Assembly: GCA_963788085.1 (NCBI GenBank)
Contig: CAWBFS010000023.1
Span: forward strand, 52,068 to 116,067
Length of the DNA: 64,000 bases
Direction of reading: 5' to 3'
Source of the DNA: AP-15 sp963788085
GTDB taxonomy: Bacteria; Pseudomonadota; Alphaproteobacteria; ATCC43930; CGMCC-115725
Of this stretch, positions 47,810-58,190 are shown piece by piece (position 1 is the first letter of the stretch; every line of letters begins with the position of its first letter). The position numbers were made by a program, and so were the translations under genes. Under the pieces are notes generated by a model, which was not told the DNA's origin, did no database searches, and saw only the letters and a program-made list of their open reading frames with translations.

Positions 47810-49238
47810 CTATACGCCCTCGGATCGAGCGGCATGGTCGGCGAGAACCTGCGCAATCACCAACGAAACTCGCCGTGCAGTCGGGATATGCAGGAATTCG
47901 TTGGGGCCGTGCGCATTGGAATGCGGTCCGAGCACACCGGTAACGACAAACTGCGCCTGCGGAAATTTCTCGCCGAGCATCGCCATGAACGGGATGCTGC
48001 CGCCTTCCCCCATGTAGGCGGGCGGCGCGCCGAAGGCGAGCTGGGAGCCGCGCGCGAGAGACTGCTCGAGCCAGGATGACAGGGCGGGGGCGTTCCAGCC
48101 GGCGGCGCACGACTCGACCTCGAACTTCACCCCCGCTCTGTAAGGCGGACTTTTCTCGAGGAGCGCGCGGAGCACTGCGCCGGCCGCCACCGCATCGAGT
48201 GTCGGCGGCAGGCGCAGGCTCAGCTTCGCGGTCGTATGGGGCAGAAGCACGTTGCCTGCATCGGCAGGCTTCGGCAGGCCGTCTATACCGATCACCGCCA
48301 GTTGCGGGCGCCAGGTTCGGTTGAGCACGAGCTCGGTCAAATCCTCGGTGACCGGAGACGTCCCGGCCGGGAACGGAAACTTGGTGTAAACAGCACTCCC
48401 CAGCGACGCTGCGGCACGGCGGGCTTGCGCCACCCGCTCGGGCGGGATCTGAGCGTAGAGCTCGGCCGGGCGTATCGCCCCTGTGTCCTCGTCCTCGAGA
48501 CGCGACAGCAGGAGACGCAATACCCGAAAGCTCGACGGGACGACGCCCGAAGCATCGCCCGAATGGACCCCCTCCTCGAGCACCCTCACCATCAGGGTTC
48601 CTGAGGCCAGACCGCGCAGCGATGTGGTCAGCCACAGCTGATCGTAATTGCCGCAGCCCGAATCGAGACAGATCACCAGGGATGGGTTGCCGAGCCTCTC
48701 GGCAAGGTGGTCGACATAATACGGCAGGTCGTAGCTGCCGGATTCCTCGCAGGCCTCGATCAGCACGACGCAACGGGCGTGCGGGACCGACTGGTCGCGC
48801 AACGCCAGCAACGCGCTCAGCGCCCCAAACATGGCATAGCCGTCGTCCGCGCCGCCGCGGCCATAGAGCTTGTCGCCTTCGAGACGAGGGATCCAGGGGC
48901 CGTACCCGTCGGCCCAGCCGGTCATCTCCGGTTGCTTGTCGAGATGCCCGTAGAGCAGCACGGTGTCGTCGACCTCGCCCGGCAAGTCGATCACGATGAC
49001 CGGGGTCCGCCCGGGCAGCCGGACGACCTCCAATGTCAGTGCCCGAGACATCGGCGAGCCTTGCCCGCGCCCAGCGCTCGAACAACCGCACGGCCTCGTC
49101 CATGTAGCCGTGCGCCGCCCAATCCGGGTCAAAGGCTGGGGATTTGTTCGGGATGCGGATGTATTCGATCAGTATCGGAATAATTTCGTCTCCCCAGCGC
49201 TGGTCGACGAATTTCCTCGTTCTCTCGATGTCCATCAT
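47810..49238 (-). CDS. M20-family metallopeptidase, one frame break
   Basis: About 475 residues. The start ATG 49238 gives MMDIERTRKFVDQRWGDEII. After a break near 49055 the catalytic part follows: VLLYGHLDKQPEM (metal-binding His-x-Asp), YGRGGADDGYAMF, EACEESGSYDLPYY (catalytic Glu pair) and the C-terminal VLGPHSNAHGPNEFLHI. This order fits the M20 dipeptidase/carboxypeptidase family acting on peptides in the cytoplasm. Its stop is nine bases from the convergent EAL gene's stop, with no terminator between. Confidence 0.87.
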
Positions 49239-49375
49239 TTCGATACCCGCTCTCCCGCCGATCCCTGTTTCAGGGCCAAGCATTTACCCCGGCCAACAGC
49301 TGTTGACCTGCTCGGGCCAACGATCCTACGCTCGCCCAAACCCCCCATTGCCCGCAAGCGGTAAGGAGCAACGGT

Positions 49376-50417
49376 ATGGCTGAGCTAGTTCTCGGGATCG
49401 GCACGTCGCACACCCCGATGCTGAACGCCCCGGCCGAGGATTGGCCGCGCTTCATCGACCGCGATGCGGTTCGCGACTTCCTCGACAAGGAGGGACAGCC
49501 GGCGACATACGAAGAACTGCTGCATCGGGCGGAGCCGCATGTCGCGGCCGAATTGACGCCGGAGCGGTTCGCCGCCCGTCACGCCGAGGCGCAGGCCGGG
49601 GTCGCCCATCTCAGGGATGCGGTGAGGCGCGCCGAGCTCGACGCACTGATCATCATCGGCGACGATCACAAGGAAATCTACCAGGACGACAACCTGCCGA
49701 GCTTCGTAGTCTATCGCGGCAAGACGATCCGCAACGTCCCGCTCAACGGCTTTTCGGGCCCCGATTGGGCGCGGCGGGCGACGGCGCGCTACTACGAGGA
49801 AACGGAGCCGCGCGCCTACCCGGTCGAGAGCGGCCTGGCGTTGCACCTGACCACTTCCCTCGTCGATCGCGAGTTCGACCCGGTCTCGTCGGACGCGTTG
49901 CCCGACGGCAAGGGCGAAGGCCATGCCTTTGCCTTTGTTCGCAAGCGGCTCATGGATGACCCGACGCTGCCGGTCGTGCCGGTGTTCATCAATACCTACT
50001 TTCCGCCGAACCAGCCGACGCCGCGGCGCTGCTACAAGCTCGGCCAGGCGATCCGGGAGGCGGTGGAGAGCTATCCGGGCGACGCGCGGGTTGGCATTGT
50101 CGGCTCCGGCGGCCTCAGCCACTTCGTTGTCGACGAGGATCTCGACCGCGGCCTTCTCGATGCCTGCGCCCGCAAGGATGCCGACGCGCTGCAATCCTTG
50201 CCGCGGCGCAAGCTCAATTCCGGCAGCTCGGAGATCCGCATGTGGATTTGCGTCGCCGGCGCCGTCGAGCATCTCGATTTCGCCTGGTCGCGCTACGTCG
50301 GATACGTCACCGGCCGGGTCGGGCACCGCTCGGCTCGCCCCGGCGTGAGACCGGGCCGGGCGTACCCGCGGCAACACGGCGGCCTCGGCTTCGCCGCCTC
50401 TGGGATCCGGAAAATAA
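49376..50417 (+). CDS. LigB-type extradiol ring-cleavage dioxygenase, 3' end disturbed
   Basis: About 340 residues of the class III extradiol dioxygenase (LigB/protocatechuate 4,5-dioxygenase beta) family. Landmarks are GIGTSHTPML (metal-binding His), IIIGDDHKEIYQDD, VESGLALHLTTSLVD and VGIVGSGGLSHFVVDED. The frame seems to break near 50330-50400: the uncorrected frame runs on into the next gene, while a shift gives a stop at 50415-50417. The start is ATG 49376 after AAGGAG. With the Rieske gene it makes an aromatic-compound cassette; the substrate is unknown. Confidence 0.83.
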
Positions 50418-50425
50418 GGTCAGCG

Positions 50426-51737
50426 ATGAGCAAGCAGAAGGACAGCGAGGATCTGGTCCGCATCGGGCCCGGCACCGTCATGGGCGAAATGATGCGGCAA
50501 TACTGGATCCCGGCGGCGATGTCGTCGGAGCTGGAGCGCGACGGCGCACCGATGCGGCTGATGCTGCTCGGCGAACGGCTGATCGCGTTCCGCGACAGCT
50601 CGGGCCGGGTCGGGGTGATGGACCACCGTTGCCCGCATCGCTGCGCATCGCTGTTCCTCGGGCGCAACGAGGAGAACGGCATCCGCTGCGTCTATCACGG
50701 CTGGAAGTTCGACGCCGCGGGTAATTGTATCGATATGCCGAACACGCCGCCGCATCAGGACTACAAGCAAAAGGTGCAGGCCGAAGGCCTACAAGGTCGC
50801 CGAGCGCAACGGTCTGGTCTGGGTCTATATGGGCGAGCGCGCGGAGGCGCCGCCGCTGCCGGGGATCGAGGCTTCCTTGCTGCCGGAAAGCGATCTGCAG
50901 ATCGTCTTCGCGCAGCGCGAATGCAACTGGCTGCAGGCGCTCGAAGGCGACATCGACACCTCGCATTTCGGGTTTTTGCATGCCGGCTCGGTCGATCCGG
51001 CCGACGTGCCGGCGGACAATCTGATCCGCTGGACGGTGGCGAACCGGGCGCCCGAATATCACGTCGCCGACACCGACTGGGGCACGATGTACGCCGCCTA
51101 CCGTCCAGCGGAAGGCGGCCGGACTTATTGGCGCTTTGCCAATTTTCTGTTCCCGTTCTGGACGCAGACGCCGCAGGGCGCCTTTGACCGCGTCAACAGC
51201 CGCGCCTGGGTTCCGATGGACGACACCCACACGATGTTCGTCAGCCTGACCTGGAAGAACCTGCCGGCCTCACGCGCCGCGCTCAGCCACACTCGGGATC
51301 TCCCCGGCTCGAAGCTGACGATGGATTTCGTGCCGAACACGACGGAGTGGTACGGCCGCTGGCGGCTCGCCGGCAACCGGTGCAACGACTGGTTGATCGA
51401 TCGGGAGGCGCAGAAGAGCGGCGGCATCTATACCGGCATCGTCGGCATCCAGGCCCAGGACCAGGCGATAACCGAGAGCATGGGGGCTGTCATCGACCAC
51501 GGCTTCGAGCATTTGGGTCCGAGCGACAAGATGATCACCCGCACCCGCCGGCGCCTGCTGCGCGCCGCCCGTGCGCTGAAAAAGGACGGTGCGCTGCCCC
51601 CCGGCGTCGACGACCCGGACATCTTTGTCAACGTCCGCAGTGGCGACTTCCTCGCTGACGAAAAGATCGGCTGGCGCGATGCCTATCAAGGCCAGCTGCG
51701 CGCCGCAATGCGCCCTCTCGCCCAGGCGGCGGAGTGA
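50426..51737 (+). CDS. Rieske aromatic-ring oxygenase, alpha subunit, one frame break
   Basis: About 437 residues. The Rieske [2Fe-2S] site is CPHRC then CVYHGW, 18 residues between the first and last ligand pairs. The catalytic iron site includes EGDIDTSHFGFLH. The family is the phthalate 4,5-dioxygenase-like group. A frame break lies near 50785, restoring YKVAERNGLVWVYMGERA. The start is ATG 50426. No reductase or ferredoxin gene follows, so electrons must come from elsewhere. Next to a LigB-type dioxygenase, a two-step ring hydroxylation and cleavage is plausible. Confidence 0.85.
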
Positions 51738-51793
51738 GGGAGCGGCAGAGCTCGAGACAGGCACAAACGGCTCCGGCGTGACTGGGCGAAGCG

Positions 51794-52036
51794 ATGAAAG
51801 GGGTGGTTGGCCTCTATCTTGCGATCGGGGTCGCGCTGGTGGCGATTGGCTTTCTGCTGCCCGGGCCCTGTCCAAACCGGAACACTGACATCGTCAACCA
51901 AATTATCTTTGTGCTGACTTGGCCGGTCGGCTTGTATTCGGAGGTCTACCAGGGCCACCTGTCGGCGGAAGAGTGGCTGCACGCGCAGGCCTGCCAGGGC
52001 GGTGGTCGGCTCGGGCCGAAAACCGTTCCGGGTTAG
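51794..52036 (+). CDS. Small two-helix membrane protein
   Basis: 80 residues. The first helix is VVGLYLAIGVALVAIGFLL; a second hydrophobic stretch is IVNQIIFVLTWPVGLYSEVY. The C-terminal 25 residues are hydrophilic. It is not recognised. The frame starts at ATG 51794, and its stop TAG overlaps the convergent hemC stop by four bases. It may belong with the Rieske gene 56 bases upstream, or stand alone. Confidence 0.5.
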   Translation: MKGVVGLYLAIGVALVAIGFLLPGPCPNRNTDIVNQIIFVLTWPVGLYSEVYQGHLSAEEWLHAQACQGGGRLGPKTVPG

Positions 52037-52964
52037 CCGAGCCCGAATTCCGGGCTGGCGTCACTCCTGAGCTGTTTGCCCAGCTCGGCGCCGAGTTGCT
52101 CGGCATCGTCAATGCCGCCTTCGAGCCGGCCGCGGATCTCTTTGCTGCCGTCCTGGCTGAGCAACAACCCCTCGATCGTCAAACGGTCGCCATCGGTTTC
52201 GGCAAACCCGGCGATCGGAGTGCGGCAGGAGCCGTCGAGCGCGGCGAGCATCGCTCGCTCGGCCGCGACGCAAGCGGCGCTGATCGGGTCATGCAGCGGT
52301 TCGACGAGCTGGCGTACCATTTCGTCGGCCATCCGGCACTCGACGGCGAGCGCACCTTGGCCGACCGCCGGCAGCATGACCTCGCGGGGCAGGATTTCGC
52401 TCGCATACCCGGTCAAATCGAGGCGTTCGAGGCCGCACAGCGCCAGAACCAATGCATCGACTTCACCGGCCTCCATCTTGCGCAGCCGCGTGTTCACATT
52501 CCCGCGGATCGGCACGATCGAAAGGTCCGAGCCGATGCCGCAGCAATTGGGCTTGGCGGCGGAGTGAAGCGGTGCCGATCTTCGCGCCGTGAGGCAGGGA
52601 AGCAAGGCTCGCCCCGCTCGCCGATACAAACGCATCGCGCGGATCGTCACGCGGCGGCACGCAGGCGATCACCAGGCCATCGGGAAGCCAAGTCTCCAAA
52701 TCCTTCAGCGAATGCACCGCCAGATCGATCCTGCCCGGCGAGCAGCGCCTCCTCGATCTCCTTCGCGAACAGCCCCTTGCCGCCGATCTCGGCGAGCAGG
52801 CGATTTTGCACTCGGTCGCCGGTCGTGCTGATGGTCACGATCTCGACCGCTCCCGCCTCGGCAAGCTCGGGATGTGCCGCGATCAGGCGATCGCGAACGA
52901 TGGCGGTTTGGCGCAGCGCCATCGGGCTGCCGCGGGTGCCGATGCGGAGAGGACGGGAGGCCAA
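52033..52964 (-). CDS. hemC: Porphobilinogen deaminase HemC, two frame breaks
   Basis: About 310 residues. HemC joins four porphobilinogens into hydroxymethylbilane in haem synthesis. Seen are LRIGTRGSPMALRQTA, GGKGLFAKEIEEALL, VHSLKDLETWLP, VPIRGNVNTRLRKME and DGSCRTPIAGFAE, the last holding the cysteine that carries the dipyrromethane cofactor. One break is in the CCC run near 52735; another is near 52520. The likely start is TTG 52964, eight bases after GAGGAG. An ATG at 52971 would be in frame if one T were extra. Confidence 0.92.
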
Positions 52965-52989
52965 AGTGCATTCTCCTCGTTGCTTGCGA

Positions 52990-54246
52990 TTAGCTCTCCG
53001 GCAGCACCGGCAAGGTTTGCGTGAAAGCCAGCCAAAACACCGCAAAGCCGATCGATATGATCGCGATCGGAACTCCGGCCCGGGCATGTTCGGCAAAGGT
53101 GAGCCTCGCTCCCATCCGATCGGCGCGCTCGGCGATCAGCACATTGGTCAGGCTGCCGGTCAGGAGCAGATTGCCGGCGAGGCTCGACAATAAGGCCAAC
53201 GCGTAAAAAACGCCCGGTGGAGCGCTCGGCCAAAGCTGCAGGAACAGCATCGCGGCGGGGACCCCGCCGATCGTGTTGCTCGCTGCGAGACTAAACGGCG
53301 TCAGCAGCACGAGACTGTTCGGCAACAGACCATGCTCTGTCAGGAAGTCGAGGATTTGCGCGGCAATTCCGGAGTGGTTGAGCGCTCCGGTGATCCCGAA
53401 GAGGCAGGCGACGAGAAGCAGCAGCGGCCAATCCACCGCCGCGATCATCGTGCGGCTGGTAATTTTGCGGCTGGCGAGCAACAGAGCAGCGATGATCAGC
53501 GCGCCGGTCTCGCGCGGCAGCGGCGTCGCGAACAGCACGAGCAGCACCAGCACGGCGACAGCCCCCTTGATCGTCTGGTTGCGGTCGAGCGGGTGAACGG
53601 TCATCGGTGGTGGATCGAGTGTCGCGGCGAGCACCGTCAGGGTGATACGGGTGCGCCATTGCAGCCAGACGACCAGAAAGACAACGACGAGCGTGAACAC
53701 CGCCGGTACGGCGCAAATCGCAAGAAAGGTCCAGAAGTCGAGCCGGCCGAGCGCCCCGATCAGGATGTTTTGCGGATTGCCGATCAGAGTCGCCGCGGAG
53801 CCCGCATTCGTCGCGGCGGCGAGCGCAATCACCAGCGGGCGAGGATCGAGCCCGCGGCTCTGCGCTCCGGCGATCAGCAACGGCGAGATTGCTATGATCA
53901 GAATGTCGTTTGCGAGTATCGCCGACAGCCCGCCGCCGATTGCGACCGTCAACGCCAGCAAGGTCGCCGTGCCGTGCCGGCTCTCGGTAATCGTTCGAGC
54001 GCACAAATCGATAAAGCCCAATTCGGCGAACTGGGCCGAGATGATCATCATCGCGAACAGGAAGGCGAGGGTCGGCAAATCGACGGCGCTGCCGAAATCG
54101 TCGAGGGTCATCTCCCCGCTGGCGAGGAGCGCGATGACCGCGAGCAGCGCGATCCCGGTGCGATCGACCTGCAGCCACGCAATCCGGCCGGCGGCCATCC
54201 CGATATACGTCAGGATCAGGATCAGCAGAACGATCGCGGCATGCAT
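52990..54246 (-). CDS. ArsB/SLC13-type anion permease
   Basis: 418 residues, intact, with about ten hydrophobic segments. Landmarks are LLAVIALLASGEMTLDDF, a hairpin ANDILIIAISPLLI, AAATNAGSAATLIGNPQN (the SNT/GNPQN loop of this superfamily) and a second inverted half with SNTIGGVPAAML and LAGNLLLTGSLTNV. This fits the citrate/arsenite/divalent-anion transporter group; the substrate is not deducible. The start is ATG 54246. It is divergent from uvrD. Confidence 0.85.
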   Translation of the reverse strand: MHAAIVLLILILTYIGMAAGRIAWLQVDRTGIALLAVIALLASGEMTLDDFGSAVDLPTLAFLFAMMIISAQFAELGFIDLCARTITESRHGTATLLALTVAIGGGLSAILANDILIIAISPLLIAGAQSRGLDPRPLVIALAAATNAGSAATLIGNPQNILIGALGRLDFWTFLAICAVPAVFTLVVVFLVVWLQWRTRITLTVLAATLDPPPMTVHPLDRNQTIKGAVAVLVLLVLFATPLPRETGALIIAALLLASRKITSRTMIAAVDWPLLLLVACLFGITGALNHSGIAAQILDFLTEHGLLPNSLVLLTPFSLAASNTIGGVPAAMLFLQLWPSAPPGVFYALALLSSLAGNLLLTGSLTNVLIAERADRMGARLTFAEHARAGVPIAIISIGFAVFWLAFTQTLPVLPES

Positions 54247-54319
54247 CAAGGTCCCGGCTTCGGCTTCCTCGGCGGGTGAGGGTGCATCATCCGGGCCACT
54301 CTTGCTATATCATCTAAGC

Positions 54320-56571
54320 ATGTCTGAACCTGCAGTTCTCGCTCGCCAGAACACCGAGGTATTCGACCTCGGCGGCCTCAATGACGCGCAACGCCGGGCC
54401 GTCGAGGCGATCGACGGGCCGGTGCTGGTGCTCGCCGGCGCCGGAACCGGCAAAACCCGCGTGCTGACCACGCGCCTTGCCTTTACGATCGCCACCGGCC
54501 GCGCTTTCCCGGCCGAATTGCTCGCTGTCACCTTCACCAACAAGGCGGCGCGCGAGATGCGCGAGCGGCTCGAAGCAATGATCGGCCGCGCTGCCGAAGG
54601 CGTGTGGCTCGGCACCTTTCATGCAATCGCCGCGCGCATTCTGCGCCGGCACGCCGAGGCGATCGGGCTCAAGCCGAGCTTCACGATCCTCGACACCGAT
54701 GACCAGATCCGGCTGTTGAAGCAGATCCTGCAGGCGGAGAACATCGACGAGCGGCGCTGGCCCGCGCGGCTTCTGCTCGGACAAATCCAGCGCTGGAAGG
54801 ATCGCGGTCTCGGCCCCGAGAAGGTGTCGCCCGCCGATGCCGGCGGCTTCGCGCAGGGCCGGGCGGTGGATCTCTACCGCCAGTACCAGGACCGCCTGAT
54901 GACGGTGAACGCCGTCGATTTCGGCGACCTGATGCTGCACAATTTGAGCCTTTTCACCGGTAACCCCGACATCCTCGCCGATTACCAGCGGCGCTTCCGT
55001 TACCTGCTCGTCGACGAGTACCAGGACACCAACGTCGCCCAGTATCTGTGGCTGCGGCTGTTGGCGCAACAGCGCCGCAATTTGTGCTGCGTCGGCGACG
55101 ACGATCAGTCGATCTACAGCTGGCGCGGCGCCGAGATCGGCAACATCCTGCGCTTCGAGAAGGATTTCCCGGGCTCGACGATCGCCCGGCTCGAGCAGAA
55201 CTACCGCTCGACGCCGCACATCCTCGGGGCGGCGGGGGGCATGATCGCGCAGAACCGCGGCCGCCTCGGCAAGACCTTGTGGACCGCAGCGGACGAGGGC
55301 GAAAAGGTCGTGGTGCGGGCCGTGTGGGATGCCGAGGAGGAAGCCCGCTGGGTCGGCGACGAGATCGAGGCGCTGCAGCGCAGTGGGCAGGCGCTCAGCG
55401 AAGTCGCGATCCTGGTGCGCGCCGGCTTCCAGACGCGCGAGTTCGAAGACCGGTTTATCTCGCTCGCGCTGCCTTACCGCGTGATCGGCGGGCCGCGGTT
55501 TTACGAGCGGCAGGAGATCCGCGACGCACTCGCTTATTTGCGCCTCGTCAATCAGCCGGCCGACGATCTCGCCTTCGAGCGCATTCTGAACACGCCGCGG
55601 CGCGGCATCGGCAGCGCCACGGTGCAGGAACTGCATGCCCTTGCCCGCGACCGAAAGGCTGCCGCTCGTTGAAGCGGCGCGAATGCTGATCGCCGGCGAC
55701 CGGATCAGGCCGGCCGCGCGCAACGCGCTCGCCGCATTCATTGGCGCCGTCGACGGCTGGCGCGCGCGGGTCCAACGGATGTCGCATACCGACCTGGTGC
55801 AGATCGTGCTCGACGAATCGGGCTACACCGCGATGTGGCAGGCCGACCGCTCACCCGATGCGGCGGGCCGGCTCGAAAACCTCAAGGAGCTGGTCGTCGC
55901 GATGGCCGAGTTCGAGAACCTCGGCGGCTTTCTCGAGCATGTCAGCCTGGTGATGGACAATGCCGCGGAGGCCGGCGGCGACATGGTCAATCTGATGACA
56001 TTGCACAGCGCCAAGGGGCTCGAATTCGACACGGTTTTCCTGCCGGGCTGGGAAGAGGGTTTGTTCCCGAACCAGCGGGCGATGGAGGAGAACGGGCTCG
56101 CGGCGCTCGAAGAGGAGCGCCGGCTCGCTTATGTCGGGCTGACCCGCGCCCGGCACCGCGCTTATGTCTCCTTTGCCGCCAACCGCCGCATTCACGGGCA
56201 GTGGCAGAATACGATCCGTTCCCGCTTTGTCGACGAGCTGCCGAACGAGCATGTCGAGATCGTCGCCGAGCTCGGCCTCGCAGCCCGCGGCCTCCTGGGA
56301 TGCCGGATGGACGAGCGCGATCGAGGTCCCGCCGGCGGCGCCGTGGCGGCCGGCTGCCGCTCCGCGCCGCCCCTTGTTGGCAAATACGGGCCCGGTGCCG
56401 CGGCGCGGCGAAGAATTGCGCCGGGTCGGCGGCTTTGCCGTCGGCGGCCGGGTGTTTCACCAGAAATTCGGCTACGGCACGATCACCGCGGTCGAAGACA
56501 ACAAGCTCGCAATCCATTTCGACGTCGCCGGCGACAAGAAGGTGATGGACGCCTTCGTCGAGCACGCTTGA
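54320..56571 (+). CDS. uvrD: UvrD/PcrA-family DNA helicase, two frame breaks
   Basis: About 750 residues of superfamily 1A. Motifs in order: LNDAQRRAVEA (Q motif), AGAGTGKTRVLTTR (Walker A), TFTNKAAREM, DEYQDTN (Walker B), GDDDQSIYSWRGA, LEQNYRST, and after the first break TLHSAKGLEFDTVFLPGWEEG and EERRLAYVGLTRAR. The C-terminal tail (VFHQKFGYGTITAVEDNKL) is the Tudor-like part that binds RNA polymerase in PcrA/UvrD. Breaks lie near 55648 and 56290. The start is ATG 54320. It acts in nucleotide excision and mismatch repair. Confidence 0.92.
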
Positions 56572-56632
56572 TGTCTCGCCGACGTTCGACCCTCACCCTA
56601 TTCCGGGCCGGGATTAGCGGGCAAGTCCCTTG

Positions 56633-57517
56633 ATGGAATCCTGTCTGGCGCCTGTTCGCACAGGTCCGCGGCGCGGACGCGGCGAACGCCGTGTTCGTGC
56701 TCCTCGACGACAGGGCCGACGCCGTATCGGCGTTTGAGACCGCGCCCGAGGAGTGGCGGGTCGAGGCCTATCGGCAATCGCCGTTACTCGAGTTCCGAGC
56801 TGCGGGCGCAGCTCGCGCTTGCCGCGGCTGCCGCCGGCGGAACTCTGGCCGAATTCGGCGAGGAAAGCCTGCCGGATCGCGACTGGCTCGCGGAGAACCA
56901 GCTGTCCTTTCCGCCCCTGCGGGTCGGCCGGTTCTTTGTTTACGGCTCGCACTATGATGGCAAGGTGCCGGCGGGAGCGATCGGGATCGCGATAGATGCG
57001 GCGACCGCGTTCGGTACCGGCGAGCATCCTTCGACCCGCGGCTGTCTCTTGGCTCTGGAGCGCCTGGCGCGCCGGCGGCGATTTCGCAGACCGCTCGATA
57101 TCGGGACCGGAACCGGGATTCTCTCGATTGCTGCAGCCAAGCTGCTGCACCGCAAAGTATTGGCCGGCGACATCGACCCGCGGGCGATCTGCGTCGCCCG
57201 ACACAACGCCGCGCGCAACGGCGTAAGGGGCCTGGTGCACAGCCGCAGGGCGCCAGGCTACCGTGATCGGCTCATCCGCAGATCACGCTACGATCTGATC
57301 CTGTCCAATATCCTCGCGCGTCCATTGGCGGTCATGGCCGCCGACCTCGCTCGCAGGCTGGCGCCTGATGGACGCGCCGTGTTGTCGGGATTGTTGCGGC
57401 GGCAGGAGCCGATCGTGCTCGCACCACACCGCGGCTGCGGCATCGTACTCGATTATCGGCTGGTCATCGACGGGTGGTCGACCCTGGTGATGCGCCGCCG
57501 GCATGGGTTGGAGATGA
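56633..57517 (+). CDS. prmA: Ribosomal protein L11 methyltransferase PrmA, three frame breaks
   Basis: About 294 residues. PrmA trimethylates L11. The start is ATG 56633; removing one G right after it gives MNPVWRLFAQVRGAD, the usual beginning. A second break near 56790 leads to ELRAQLALAAAAAGG, then VPAGAIGIAIDAATAFGTGE, PLDIGTGTGILSIAA (SAM site) and DLILSNILARPLAVMAADL. The frame then runs past the usual end to 57780, but a small shift near 57500 gives a stop at 57515-57517. That fits the hairpin immediately after it. Confidence 0.88.
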
Positions 57518-57518
57518 C

Positions 57519-57540
57519 GATGGGGGCCGAAGCCCCCATC
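57519..57540. terminator. Perfect hairpin between convergent prmA and DUF1127 genes
   Basis: GATGGGGGC-CGAA-GCCCCCATC, a nine-base-pair perfect stem with a stable tetraloop. It lies directly after the proposed prmA stop and 29 bases past the DUF1127 stop on the other strand. There is no T-run, but the position suits a bidirectional terminator. Confidence 0.7.
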
Positions 57541-57568
57541 TGTGAAATCGCCTCGGCCGGAAGACCGC

Positions 57569-57799
57569 TCAGGCCTCCTTCGGCCGAGCGAGCTTTTCCG
57601 GCTTCGGGAAGGGCACCGGCGCCGAGGCCGGATTGGGCATGCGGTAACCCTCGACGAGGCTGGCGATTTGAGAACGGTGAAGCCCGATGTCGGCGAGCGA
57701 GTGATCGTCGAGCGCCATCAGCTCGGCATAGGCTTGCTGCCGGTGCCGCCATTCGGAAAAGCGCCTTCCGGCGGAAATGAGAAGATTGACTACAGACAT
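57569..57799 (-). CDS. DUF1127 small protein
   Basis: 76 residues. The DUF1127 domain is in the first about 50: RRFSEWRHRQQAYAELMAL, DDHSLADIGLHRSQIASLVEG. Such arginine-rich small proteins in alphaproteobacteria are linked to small-RNA and phosphate or carbon regulation, but the role here is unknown. The C-terminal PFPKPEKLARPKEA is extra. The start is ATG 57799. Confidence 0.88.
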   Translation of the reverse strand: MSVVNLLISAGRRFSEWRHRQQAYAELMALDDHSLADIGLHRSQIASLVEGYRMPNPASAPVPFPKPEKLARPKEA

Positions 57800-57913
57800 G
57801 GCTAGAACTCCTGTGCGCCGCTTATGCTGCGCCGCACAAGGATCTGGTGCTGCACTGCAAAAAGAGCAACGGCGGCCCTGCAATTCAGCCATGCAGAGAA
57901 AAAGGAGCAGTAG

Positions 57914-58190
57914 ATGAGGTCGAGCCTAACCCAACCTAACCGGGACGAGATGGCGCGATTGCTGAAAGCGGCGGGTTCTGCCTACGACCCCGAAGCGGTC
58001 GAGGCATTGATCGAGGGCGTGCTGGCCGCCCCGGCCGAAATCGGGACCGGCTGGCATAGGCTCGTCGCCGACCCGATGCCGCAACAGCTTGCCGACCGTC
58101 TCGAGGCGCTGCGCGCCGCCAAGGCTGCCGAGTACCACGACGGCCTTTCACGCGACGATTTCGCTCGACTGCCGCGATCGCAGCGTCTCG
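57914..58190 (+). CDS. Unidentified N-terminal segment or small gene before pepP
   Basis: ATG 57914 follows a strong AAAGGAG at six-base spacing, so translation very likely begins here. About 85 helical residues follow (ARLLKAAGSAYDPEAVEAL, MPQQLADRLEALRAAKAAEY). The frame then dissolves into two shifts before the recognisable start of aminopeptidase P. No separate start codon with a ribosome site is visible for pepP, so this could be an N-terminal extension. Alternatively it is a short gene overlapping pepP, whose start is hidden by errors. The family is not recognised. Confidence 0.4.

Noticed and set aside
53332..54279. A plus-strand frame opposite the anion permease
   Set aside because: The minus-strand protein has clear membrane segments and the GNPQN loop; the plus frame is Arg/Gln/Asp-rich and motif-free.
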